This document shows positions 16,623 to 24,665 of a stretch of DNA of 64,000 nucleotides, one piece after another. The notes beneath the pieces are model-generated. The model made no database searches. It saw nothing but the letters and a program-made list of their open reading frames with translations, and had not been told where the DNA came from. Position 1 is the stretch's first letter. The number at the start of each line of letters is the position of its first letter. This DNA is from Streptomyces echinoruber. Its GTDB lineage: Bacteria > Actinomycetota > Actinomycetes > Streptomycetales > Streptomycetaceae. A program made the position numbers and the translations under genes. The stretch covers positions 1 to 64,000 of the forward strand of contig NZ_BMWH01000029.1 in assembly GCF_014651135.1 (NCBI RefSeq), in the 5' to 3' direction.

Positions 16623-17285
16623 ATGACCGCCTCGGACGCCGAAGCCGACCTCCGCTTCTCCCTGCAGTCCGCCCGTGACGCCCTGCTGTGGAAGCTCGAA
16701 GGGCTCCCGGAGTACGACGCCCGCGGCCCGCTGACACCGATCGGCACGAACCTCCTGGGCCTGGTGAAGCACGCGGCCGGCGTGGAACTGGGCTACCTCG
16801 GCGACACCTTCGGACGGCCGTCCGGCGGGCCGCTGCCCTGGCTCGGGAACGGTGCCGAGCCCAACGCGGACATGTGGGCCACCGCCGACGAGTCGCGCGA
16901 GTACGTCGTGGAGCTCTACCGCCGGGCATGGGCGCACGCGGACGCGACGATCGACGCGCCGGCGCCGGACACGGTCGGCAGGGTGCCGTGGTGGCCCGAC
17001 GGCAGGGACGAGGTGACGCTGCATCACGCCGTGGTGCGCGTGATCGCCGACACGCACCGCCACGCCGGGCACGCCGGGCACGCCGGGCACGCCGACATCC
17101 TCCGGGAACTCCTGGACGGCGCCGTCGGGATGAACAAGGGCAACGACAGCATGCCGCCGGTCGATTCGGCGTGGTGGGAGCAGCACCGGAGCCGGCTCGA
17201 GCGTACGGCCCGGGAAGCCGGGGGTGGTCCCGAAGGCGCCGAGGGTGGTCCCGGAGACGCCGGGGGCGGTCTTCCGGCGCTGTGA
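16623..17285 (+). CDS. DinB-family protein (DUF664)
   Basis: A 220-aa helical-bundle protein of the DinB/YfiT-like superfamily: an N-terminal helix (LRFSLQSARDALLWKLEGL), then GTNLLGLVKHAAGVELGYLG with the first metal-ligand His, and a C-terminal DTHRHAGHA region with further His. Members include thiol-dependent S-transferases that can use mycothiol, but this branch is uncharacterised. A 9-bp unit is expanded to give HAGHAGHAGHA, and the C-terminus carries a Gly-rich GGGPEGAEGGPGDAGG repeat. Both look like replication slippage in non-essential loops. Confidence 0.83.
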   Translation: MTASDAEADLRFSLQSARDALLWKLEGLPEYDARGPLTPIGTNLLGLVKHAAGVELGYLGDTFGRPSGGPLPWLGNGAEPNADMWATADESREYVVELYRRAWAHADATIDAPAPDTVGRVPWWPDGRDEVTLHHAVVRVIADTHRHAGHAGHAGHADILRELLDGAVGMNKGNDSMPPVDSAWWEQHRSRLERTAREAGGGPEGAEGGPGDAGGGLPAL

Positions 17286-17428
17286 CCGGCGTTCGCCGCC
17301 GGGCCGGACATCACATGGCAGTGGCGCGCAGAGCGGAACCTCGGGTTCAAAGGATCCCGGTCACCACCTGCACACCCACATCACGCACACCACGCACATC
17401 ACGCACGCCACAGGGCAGGGACACGGAC

Positions 17429-18637
17429 ATGCACACCGCACACGACTGGATCACCACTCCCCTCACCGCGGACCTCGTGCGCGGCGCCCTCGACCTGGAG
17501 CGCACCGAGCACGGTCTGCTGCCGCACCGGCTGCCCGCGTGGGCCCGCGCGCAGTTCCCCGACGAGCAGCTCGTCCTGGCCGAGTCGCAGCCCTCCGGTG
17601 TCCGGCTGGCCTTCCGCACCCGGGCCACCGCCGTCGAACTGGACACGCTGCCCACCAGGCGGGTCTACCCCGGCACCCCGCCGCGCCCCGCCGGGGTGTA
17701 CGACCTGCTCGTCGACGGGCGCCCGGCCGGGCAGGCGTCCGTCACGGACGCGGCGGGCCACACCCTGATCGTCGACCTGGCCACCGGAGGCACCGAGCTG
17801 CGGTCCGGCCCGCCCGGCACCCTCCGCTTCACCGGCCTGCCCGACCGCGTCAAGGACGTCGAGATCTGGCTTCCGCACAATGAGATGACCGAGCTCGTCG
17901 CCCTGCGCACCGACGCACCCGTGGAACCCGTACCGGATCGCGGCCGCAGGGTCTGGCTGCACCACGGCAGCTCGATCAGCCACGGCTCCGACGCCGCGCG
18001 CCCCACCGCCACCTGGCCCGCGGTCGCCGCCCTGCGCGCCGGCGTCGACCTGGTCAACCTCGGCCTGGCCGGCAACGCCCTGCTCGACCCCTTCACCGCC
18101 CGCACGATCCGGGACACCCCCGCCGACCTGATCAGCATCAAGATCGGCATCAACCTGGTCAACACCGACCTGATGCGGCTGCGGGCCTTCACGCCGGCCG
18201 TCCACGGCTTCCTCGACACCGTCCGCGAGGGGCACCCCACCACCCCCCTCCTGGTGGTCTCGCCCCTCTACTGCCCGATGCACGAGGACACCCCCGGTCC
18301 CACCGCCTTCGACCCGGACGCCCTCGCCGCCGGCAGGCTGCGGTTCCTCGCCACCGGCGATCCCGCCGAACGGGCCGCCGGCAAACTCACCCTCGCCGCC
18401 GTCCGCGACGAGCTCTCCCGCATCGTCCGGCAGCGCGCGGCCGACGACCCCCACCTCCACTACCTCGACGGCCGCGCCCTCTACGGCGAGCCCGACCACG
18501 CCGAACTCCCCCTCCCCGACGAACTCCACCCCGACACCGCCACCCACCGCCGCATCGGCGAACGCTTCGCGGAGCAGGTGTTCGCGGCGGACGGAGTGTT
18601 CGGCGAGGGCGGGGTGTTCGGCGAGGGCGGGGACTGA
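17429..18637 (+). CDS. SGNH/GDSL-family hydrolase
   Basis: A 402-aa protein. The N-terminal half (about residues 1-165) is a beta-sandwich-like accessory domain, and the C-terminal half is an SGNH hydrolase. The catalytic Ser lies in HHGSSISHG, followed by block II Gly in GLAGNA, block III in KIGINLVN (Asn) and block V D-x2-H in LPDELHPD. Such enzymes cleave carbohydrate or lipid esters; no signal peptide is visible, so it is probably cytosolic. The ATG at 17429 follows GGGCAGGG. The last residues repeat GVFGEGG twice through a short duplication. Confidence 0.88.
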   Translation: MHTAHDWITTPLTADLVRGALDLERTEHGLLPHRLPAWARAQFPDEQLVLAESQPSGVRLAFRTRATAVELDTLPTRRVYPGTPPRPAGVYDLLVDGRPAGQASVTDAAGHTLIVDLATGGTELRSGPPGTLRFTGLPDRVKDVEIWLPHNEMTELVALRTDAPVEPVPDRGRRVWLHHGSSISHGSDAARPTATWPAVAALRAGVDLVNLGLAGNALLDPFTARTIRDTPADLISIKIGINLVNTDLMRLRAFTPAVHGFLDTVREGHPTTPLLVVSPLYCPMHEDTPGPTAFDPDALAAGRLRFLATGDPAERAAGKLTLAAVRDELSRIVRQRAADDPHLHYLDGRALYGEPDHAELPLPDELHPDTATHRRIGERFAEQVFAADGVFGEGGVFGEGGD

Positions 18638-18656
18638 CGGACGGTCACGCACCGGT

Positions 18657-18850
18657 CCGGTGACGGGCGGCGGCCGTGCTCCGGGTCGGTGACGGGCGGC
18701 GGCCGTGCTCCGGGTCGGTGACGGGCGGCGGCCGTGCTCCGGGTCGGTGACGGGCGGCGGCCCCAGTCGCGGTCCCGGCCCCGGTCGCGGTCGCGGTCCC
18801 GGCCCCGGTCGCGGTCCCGGCCCCGGTCGCGGTCGCGGTCCCGCCGCGGT
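18657..18850. repeat. 29-bp tandem array followed by CGGTCGCGGTCCCGGCCC repeats
   Basis: Three full copies and a partial fourth of a 29-bp unit (GTGACGGGCGGCGGCCGTGC...) run from about 18659 to 18761. A second degenerate array of GTCGCGGTC and CCGGCCCC words continues to about 18850. Both lie between the convergent SGNH and phosphotransferase genes. Confidence 0.85.
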
Positions 18851-19005
18851 CCGGCACCGCGTCGAACCCCTTCTCCAGTCCCCAGAAACAGCCGGACTGC
18901 GACGTCCGGCACCGCCCGGTACATCCGATCCGCCGCCGCTTGCGCTCCCGCAGCCCACCGTTCGCCGTGCGCCGTTCGCAGCCCGCCGTTCGCCCTGCGG
19001 AGAGC

Positions 19006-20274
19006 CTACGCAGGGCGGGCGGCCGCGGCGCCGGTCTCCCGCGGCGCCCGTTCGGCGTCGCCGTGGGCGCGGCACCAGTGCGCGAGGGCTTCGGCGATCC
19101 GCTCGGAGTCCGGCACGTCCGTCAGGCCGAGCGGCCCCGCGGCGGCCCGGAGGATCGCCTGGAGCTTCCGCCCGGCGTGCGCGCACCGCCGCCCGCCCTC
19201 GTCCGGCCCGTCCTCCCGCCCCCGCCCGCCGCCAGGGGCGAAACCGCCGCCGGAAGCGAGCCCGCCACCGGAAGCGAGCCCGCCACCGGAAGCGAGCCCG
19301 CCGCCGGAAGCGAGCCCCTCACCGGGAGCGAGCCCGTCGCCGGGGACGAGGGACAGGGCCACCCGGATGACGTCGGTGAAGACGGACTGGGCCCGCTTGA
19401 AGTCGAGCAGCCGCTCCAGGTCGCGCCGCCAGCCGTGGGAGCCGCCGGGACGGGCGCTCTCCACGGCGGCGCACCACTGTTCCTTCAGCCACGCATCCTG
19501 CCGGGGCGGATACCGCATCAGGTACAGGTGGGTGGCCAGGTCGTACAGCGGGTCGCCGAACATCGCCAGCTCCCAGTCGATCGTCCACAGCCGCCGCTCG
19601 GCGTCGACGACGAAGTTCTCCCGGTGCAGGTCGGCGTGGAGCAGGCAGAACGGCCGCGGCCGCAGACCGCGGACGTGCTCGCGCAGGTGGTCGAAGGCCT
19701 CGACCCGGACGCCGAGGTCCTGGAACAGCTTCCCGAACCGCTCCTGGTTGTGCTGGTAGACCCTCGTCTCGGCGAAATCGACCAGCCGCATGAGGAAGGT
19801 CTCGGTGTCGCCGTCCGCCGCCCGGTCCTCGGGCGTGCAGGTGCGCTCGACGGGCAGGTCCTTTGGAGCCACCCCGGCCAACTGCCGGAACAGTTCGACG
19901 ATCTGGCGCAGCAGCACCGGGGGGACGGGCTGCCCGGCGGGGCACAGCTCCCCGAGCGTGCGCCCCTCGACGAAGCGCTGCAGGCGCGTGCCCAGGACCT
20001 CGATGACCTCCGGCACGGAGGCGATCCGGCCCTTCAGCGCCCGCAGCAGCTCCTCCTCCGAGGCGAAGCAGCGCCGGTCGAACCACAGCAGTCCCGGCCG
20101 CGGCTCCCGGCACTTCCACCGCACCCCCGGCGGAACGTCCCCCGCGCCGGACGGGGGCAGGGGCACCACGTAGGTCTCGTGGTGGTAGCCGTGGAGAGGC
20201 CCTTCGATCGCACGCGCGTCAGGGCTCAGCGCGGCCGCGCGTGCACGCGCGGGAGAATCCGTTCCGGGTGACAT
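19006..20274 (-). CDS. Aminoglycoside phosphotransferase-family kinase
   Basis: A 422-aa protein with an APH-like kinase fold. The Brenner motif LLHADLHRENFVVD (catalytic Asp) and the metal-binding TIDWELAMFGDPLYDLATHL are intact at about residues 200-235. Relatives phosphorylate hydroxylated small molecules such as aminoglycosides, choline or sugars; the substrate cannot be told. Within the C-terminal lobe, an 18-bp tandem repeat encodes about four LASGGG units, an inserted glycine-rich loop not typical of the family. The ATG at 20274 has only a weak site (GAAAGAAA). Confidence 0.85.
   Translation of the reverse strand: MSPGTDSPARARAAALSPDARAIEGPLHGYHHETYVVPLPPSGAGDVPPGVRWKCREPRPGLLWFDRRCFASEEELLRALKGRIASVPEVIEVLGTRLQRFVEGRTLGELCPAGQPVPPVLLRQIVELFRQLAGVAPKDLPVERTCTPEDRAADGDTETFLMRLVDFAETRVYQHNQERFGKLFQDLGVRVEAFDHLREHVRGLRPRPFCLLHADLHRENFVVDAERRLWTIDWELAMFGDPLYDLATHLYLMRYPPRQDAWLKEQWCAAVESARPGGSHGWRRDLERLLDFKRAQSVFTDVIRVALSLVPGDGLAPGEGLASGGGLASGGGLASGGGLASGGGFAPGGGRGREDGPDEGGRRCAHAGRKLQAILRAAAGPLGLTDVPDSERIAEALAHWCRAHGDAERAPRETGAAAARPA
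19250..19326. repeat. 18-bp in-frame repeat encoding LASGGG units
   Basis: Four consecutive copies of CCGCCACCGGAAGCGAGC, each an exact multiple of three, lie inside the phosphotransferase gene. Confidence 0.85.
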
Positions 20275-20421
20275 CGGCGTTTCTTTCGACCCAGGCCCCT
20301 TCCACAGGGGCAGGAGTGGCAGCACGCTACTCCTTCGCACGCGTGGTGCGCGGTCCGACCCTCCTTTCTCACCGCATCGGCTCCCACGCGACGGTGACGT
20401 CAAACGGACCGGGCCGTCGGT

Positions 20422-21216
20422 TCACGCCTGTGCGCGGACCAGGGTCAGGACGGGCTCCAGCGACCGCACCACCACCTCGGCGCCGGCGTCCCGCAGCAGC
20501 CGCGCCTTGCGGTCGTTGCGGGCGTAGCCGAGGAAGGGCACGCCGGCCGCCCGCGCGGCCCACAGGTCGGAGGGGGTGTCGCCGATCATGAGGGCGGCCG
20601 GGGGCGCGGCGCCCAGGGCGCGCAGGGCGCGGTGGAGGCAGTCCGGGTGCGGCTTGAGCAGGCCGAGTTCATGGGTGCGGCCGTACAGGTGCGGGGCGAA
20701 GCAGCCGAGCAGGTCGCGGCCCGCCAGGTACTGGCGCACCACCTCGGGCGAGTTGTTGGTGGTGATGGCCAGCCGGCGCCCCACCGCCTTCAGGGTGCGT
20801 ACCAGCGGGTCGGCCCAGGCGGTGGGCAGCGCCGTGGCGGCGGCGCGCAGCTCCTCCTGGGTGAGACGTTTCTCCAGGGCCTCGACCAGGTCGCTTCCCG
20901 GATGCCGCCGGTCGACGGCGCGCAGCACGGCGTGCGGGTCGGGCGATTCCCGCTCGGTGTCGCTCAGCAGGCCGTGCAGGCCCTGCTCGGCCAGCCACTC
21001 CACCAGGCCGGTGGCCACCGACTCCGCCGAGTGGCGGGCGAAGAGCCGGCAGATCGGGCCGTCGAAGTCCCACAGCACGACCCGTGCCCGCGTCAGCAGG
21101 TCCCGCAGCGCCTCCGTGCCGTTGCCCTGGGCCTCCGTGCCGCTGTCCTGGGCCTCCGTGCCGTTGTCCTGGTGAGGAGGTGTCACCCGTTCGGTCCGCG
21201 TCGTATCAGGAGTCAC
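20422..21216 (-). CDS. devB: HAD-family phosphatase, DevB
   Basis: A 264-aa haloacid dehalogenase-type hydrolase: motif I VVLWDFDGPI, motif II AITTNNSPEVV, a Lys in ELGLLKPHPDCL and motif IV MIGDTPSDLWAA. Its GTG start at 21216 overlaps the stop codon of the upstream GntR gene (TAGTG), so the two are translationally coupled. In S. coelicolor the developmental regulator devA is followed by devB, encoding a putative phosphatase, and this pair matches it. The first 40 residues contain a slipped NGTEAQ/SGTEAQ repeat. The physiological substrate is not known. Confidence 0.87.
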   Translation of the reverse strand: MTPDTTRTERVTPPHQDNGTEAQDSGTEAQGNGTEALRDLLTRARVVLWDFDGPICRLFARHSAESVATGLVEWLAEQGLHGLLSDTERESPDPHAVLRAVDRRHPGSDLVEALEKRLTQEELRAAATALPTAWADPLVRTLKAVGRRLAITTNNSPEVVRQYLAGRDLLGCFAPHLYGRTHELGLLKPHPDCLHRALRALGAAPPAALMIGDTPSDLWAARAAGVPFLGYARNDRKARLLRDAGAEVVVRSLEPVLTLVRAQA

Positions 21217-22091
21217 TAGGAGAGTGTCAGGTCCGTGGTGATGGTTTCCCAGAGGGCGTCGAACCACTTCTGGGATTCCGCCACGAAGGCCGCGTCGCGG
21301 CCGCCCGCCCGTTTCTCGAAGGAGAAGAGCAGGGCTTCCGTGCCGAGGGTGTCGTACATCTCCAGCGTTCCTCCGTCCGCCGGCTCCTCGCGCCGCGTGA
21401 TCATGTAGTACGCGATCAGCGCCTCCGCCTCGTTGAGCAGGTAGAGCTTCATCGGCGGCGTGAAGGGCAGGGCGCGGAAGGTGACCCGGACGTCGATGCC
21501 GTGGGAGAAGCGCAGGGCGCGCAGGTTGTGCTCGAGGACCTGGACCTGGGCGTTGCGCTGGGCGAGCCAGCGCTGGTGGACCGGGTCGTCGCCGCCGTCG
21601 CGGCCCTCGACCGGGACGGGGAAGGCGAGGTTGATGTCGCGGGAGGGCAGCAGGATGCGGACCCGGACGGACTCGGGGCGGATGCGGCCCTCGTGGATGC
21701 GGCGGACCGGTTCGCCGAGGGCGAGCATGAGGGTCTCGGCGGTCAGACAGGCGGCGTCGACACGGACCTCGCGGGCCGAGAAGGCCTCGGTCAGGCGGGG
21801 GGCGAGGCCCACCATCGTGGGTTGCGGGGCGTCGGGCGCGGGGGCCGGCTCGGCGACCCGGGGCGGGCTGCCCTTGCTGACGTGGGTGAGGAGGCCGTCG
21901 TCCTGGAGCGCCCGCAGGGCCTGGCGCACGGTGCCGCGCTCCACGCCGAACTCCTCGGCGAGCCTGGCCTGGGTGGGCAGGCGCTGACCAGCCTCGAGGT
22001 CGCCGGCGCGGATGCGTTCCCGCAGGATGTCGGCGATCTCCTGGGCGGAGCGCCGCGTGCTTCCGTTCACTGCCACGTTCTCCTGGCTCAC
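21216..22091 (-). CDS. devA: GntR-family developmental regulator, DevA
   Basis: A 291-aa regulator. The N-terminal winged helix (about residues 15-80: ADILRERIRAGDLEAGQRLP then VERGTVRQALRALQDDGLL) is joined to a large C-terminal domain of about 190 residues unlike FadR or UTRA. The layout and the coupled HAD gene downstream identify it as DevA, which in S. coelicolor is needed for proper aerial hyphae and spore development. The GTG at 22091 is used; the GTG at 22076, preceded by CAGGAGAAC, is an alternative start. The upstream region carries the palindrome GTTGGTTGCCAAC, a candidate operator. Confidence 0.88.
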   Translation of the reverse strand: MSQENVAVNGSTRRSAQEIADILRERIRAGDLEAGQRLPTQARLAEEFGVERGTVRQALRALQDDGLLTHVSKGSPPRVAEPAPAPDAPQPTMVGLAPRLTEAFSAREVRVDAACLTAETLMLALGEPVRRIHEGRIRPESVRVRILLPSRDINLAFPVPVEGRDGGDDPVHQRWLAQRNAQVQVLEHNLRALRFSHGIDVRVTFRALPFTPPMKLYLLNEAEALIAYYMITRREEPADGGTLEMYDTLGTEALLFSFEKRAGGRDAAFVAESQKWFDALWETITTDLTLS

Positions 22092-22180
22092 GACAAGAAC
22101 GCTACAACTTCAATCCTTTTTCCGGGAGTTGTCGGCACCTTGTTTTTAAGTAGCCGCCAAGCGGGAACAACCGAAGGAGT

Positions 22181-22193
22181 GTTGGTTGCCAAC
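22181..22193. promoter_or_regulatory. Inverted repeat GTTGG-TTG-CCAAC
   Basis: It lies between devA and the first small membrane protein gene. The same core recurs at 22653-22671 before the paralogous gene. It is a possible operator for DevA or a related GntR protein. Confidence 0.5.
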
Positions 22194-22273
22194 TAGCTGG
22201 AGTTGGTGAACGTTCCGTCCCGCACCCCCCACGACGCCCGTCCCGCTCAGAAATCCAGATCGGGGGAACCGCC

Positions 22274-22465
22274 ATGCCCGTCCTCGCCCTCCTCTCCGCC
22301 GTGTTCGTCCTCGGCTTCGAGCAGCTCGTGCAGTGGAAGTACGGCACCGCCGGCCTCATCGGCCTGCTGCTGCTCGGCATCGGGATCAAGGGCGACAGCC
22401 CGGCCGTCAGCTCCGCGGGAGCGGTCGTGCTGGCCGCCCTGCTGGTCGCCGGCCCCGGCCTGTGA
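22274..22465 (+). CDS. Small membrane protein, copy 1
   Basis: A 63-aa, strongly hydrophobic protein with the motif GFEQLVQWKYGTAGLIGLLL and a second hydrophobic segment AGAVVLAALLVAG, so probably two membrane helices. The ATG has a GGGGGAAC site. It is clearly paralogous to the gene at 22768, sharing GFEQLVQWKYG. It is divergent from devA and follows a GTTGG-N3-CCAAC palindrome. Function is unknown; the developmental context is suggestive only. Confidence 0.8.
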   Translation: MPVLALLSAVFVLGFEQLVQWKYGTAGLIGLLLLGIGIKGDSPAVSSAGAVVLAALLVAGPGL

Positions 22466-22652
22466 GCCGTTCCCCGCACCACCCGGCCACCCGCACCACC
22501 CGCACCGCCCGGCCACCGGCCGCGGGGGCCTGTTCCGCCCTTTGCCGGAGGCATGGTCCGGGTCCACGGGCAAACAGTACAACTTCCTGCTATCTCGGGT
22601 CAGTTTCTCGATGGGTGGTTATAAGCCGTCTCCAAGTGGAGATAACTAGAAA

Positions 22653-22671
22653 CAAGTTGGCCACCAACTTG
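22653..22671. promoter_or_regulatory. Inverted repeat CAAGTTGG-CCA-CCAACTTG
   Basis: Perfect 8-bp arms around a 3-bp centre, about 97 bp upstream of the second small membrane protein gene. The core matches the palindrome before the first copy. Confidence 0.6.
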
Positions 22672-22767
22672 AGCAACATGGTCACAGTTCCGGGGGGTTG
22701 GCCCCCAGGGTGACAGACGGGGCTCCAGAGCCCCCACGGGTTCGACGTCCCTGAAAGGGGGACCGCC

Positions 22768-22953
22768 ATGCCGCTCGCCGCTCTCGCCCTCGCCGCCCTC
22801 GCCGTCGGCTTCGAACAGCTCGTGCAGTGGAAGTACGGCGCGATGGGCATCATCGCCTTCGTCGCCCTGACCGTGGGCTTCAAGGCCAAGAGTGCCGCGG
22901 TCGGCGGCATCGGCGCGGTCGTCCTCGTGATGCTGCTCGCCCACTCCGGCTGA
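22768..22953 (+). CDS. Small membrane protein, copy 2
   Basis: A 61-aa paralogue of the upstream small protein: GFEQLVQWKYGAMGIIAFVA and a terminal hydrophobic stretch GAVVLVMLLAHSG. It has a good AAAGGGGGAC ribosome binding site. The intergenic regions before the two copies share several words (TACAACTTC and the GTTGG/CCAAC palindrome), so the duplication probably included the promoter. Confidence 0.8.
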   Translation: MPLAALALAALAVGFEQLVQWKYGAMGIIAFVALTVGFKAKSAAVGGIGAVVLVMLLAHSG

Positions 22954-23177
22954 CCCGCCGGCCCGGCCGGACGGTCTCCCTTCCGGAGGGGAGCCGGGAG
23001 TCCGCCCGACCGGTGCCGCCACCACCGCACAGGCACGGCCGCGGATCACACCGCCGCACAGGCACGGCCACGGATCCCACAACCGCATAAGACACAGCTA
23101 CGGATCACACAACCGCATACAGCACAGCTACGGATCAGTCCCCGTCACCGGCAGGAAGGAGCACCCGGGAACCGGTC

Positions 23178-24437
23178 TCAGAAGACGTCCGGGCACCACG
23201 GTCGCCTGGACGTGCGCAGCAGGGCGTCGGCCAGTCGGGCGGCGCCCGCTCGTTCTTCCCGCACCCGGCCCAGCGCCGCCAGCCGCACCGCCGACTCGTC
23301 GCCCAGCCACAGGGTCGCCAGGTCGGCGACGTCGAGGGTCAGGTCGGGGCTCGCGGTCGTCGGGACGCAGGTCCCGGGCCCCTCCGGGAAGGTCTCCAGG
23401 CGGTAGCGGCCGCCGGTGTAGCCGCCCGGGTCGACGACCTCCAGCACCAGCGTGCCGGGCGCCTGGTAGGTGCGCGCCCGCAGCGCCCGTACGACGTCCA
23501 GGACGCGCACCCACAGCCAGTCCGCGTGCGTCGTGACGTGCGCCGCCCGCGGGTCGGGCAGGAGGTGCGGCAGCAGGTCGTCCGGCGCCCGCCGGCCGCT
23601 CCTGACCCGCACCACCCAGTCGATCGAGCACAGGTAGTGCCACAGGGCGCGCTCGGCGGCCGGGGTGAGCGTGATCAGGCTCTTGACGGTCGCTGTGTTC
23701 AGCGGCTGCTTGGCGTCGCCCCACGTGTCGTCGCACACGTACGTGGCCAGCCCCTCCGCCTCGCCCTCCGGCGAGCGGTAGAGGGCGTGGAACGGCTCGG
23801 TCCACGGCACCCGCTCCGGGCGGACGGCCCCGGTGTGGATCTGCCACCAGCGCTCGTCGCGGCTGGTGAAGCCGGGCCGCTCGCGGCGCAGCCGGTCGTA
23901 CAGCGCCGGGCCGGTCCTGCGGACGTCCTCCCCGTCCACCAGGTCGATGCGGCCGCCGTCCTCGGGGTGCGGGCGGCGCGGGTCGAGGCCGGTGCGGGGG
24001 ACGTCGACCGTCCACTCCGTGAGGTGGGTGGCCGGGCCGAAGCCGTAACGGCCGTAGATCGGGTACTCGGCGGCGATCAGGGTCGCCACCACGTCGCCGC
24101 GCTCCTTCGCCGCGGCGAGGTCGTGCGCCATCATCCGGGTCAGCAGGCCGCGGCGGCGATGGGTGGCCGTGACGGTGACGTTCGTGATCGCGTCCGCCGG
24201 GACGGGGGCGCCGCCGACCGCCGTGAGCTCCTGCGGGAAGGAACGGAACGTCGCCACGCACCGGCCGGCGTCGAAGGCGCCGAGGGTGCGGGAGAGGTCG
24301 AGGTGGGAGCCGCGGTCGGCCACCTCCTCGGCGGAGGGGGTGGGCGTGCGCAGGAAGCCGGTGTTCAGGGCGCGGGACCAGTCGGGGACGTCGGCGGCGG
24401 TGAGGGGGCGTATGACGGTGTCGGCGCGGGTGGTCAT
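23178..24437 (-). CDS. Eis-like GNAT N-acetyltransferase
   Basis: A 419-aa protein with the three-part Eis architecture: an N-terminal GNAT domain with the acetyl-CoA loop VTVTATHRRRGLLTRMM (about residues 88-104), a second degenerate GNAT domain, and a C-terminal SCP2/sterol-carrier-like domain (LTLDVADLATLWLGDESAVR). Like Eis, it ends with the free carboxyl segment CPDVF; in Eis the terminal Phe carboxylate acts in catalysis. Eis enzymes acetylate several amines on aminoglycosides and peptides; the physiological substrate here is unknown. Confidence 0.9.
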   Translation of the reverse strand: MTTRADTVIRPLTAADVPDWSRALNTGFLRTPTPSAEEVADRGSHLDLSRTLGAFDAGRCVATFRSFPQELTAVGGAPVPADAITNVTVTATHRRRGLLTRMMAHDLAAAKERGDVVATLIAAEYPIYGRYGFGPATHLTEWTVDVPRTGLDPRRPHPEDGGRIDLVDGEDVRRTGPALYDRLRRERPGFTSRDERWWQIHTGAVRPERVPWTEPFHALYRSPEGEAEGLATYVCDDTWGDAKQPLNTATVKSLITLTPAAERALWHYLCSIDWVVRVRSGRRAPDDLLPHLLPDPRAAHVTTHADWLWVRVLDVVRALRARTYQAPGTLVLEVVDPGGYTGGRYRLETFPEGPGTCVPTTASPDLTLDVADLATLWLGDESAVRLAALGRVREERAGAARLADALLRTSRRPWCPDVF

Positions 24438-24587
24438 GGGGTCACCGTAGGGAGGGACGGGTGGGCGTGTCCTTCCGTTTTCCGGCGGCTCCGCCCGGCC
24501 CGGCGCGACGCTCCCGGCGCGCCCGGCGCCTCCGGCCCGGCACCGGCCGGACACCGGCCCGGCGCTGACCGGACCCCGACCGGGCAC

Positions 24588-24665
24588 CGACCGGACCCCG
24601 ACTGGGCACCGACCGGTCGCCGCTCAGAACACCGCCCAGAGCGCCGCCCAGAGCGCCGCTCAGAA
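24588..24665. repeat. 15-bp repeats at the asparaginase 3' end
   Basis: Imperfect units of CGCTCAGAACACCGC and GCCCAGAGCGCCGCC run across the gap and into the asparaginase stop codon. Confidence 0.65.
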
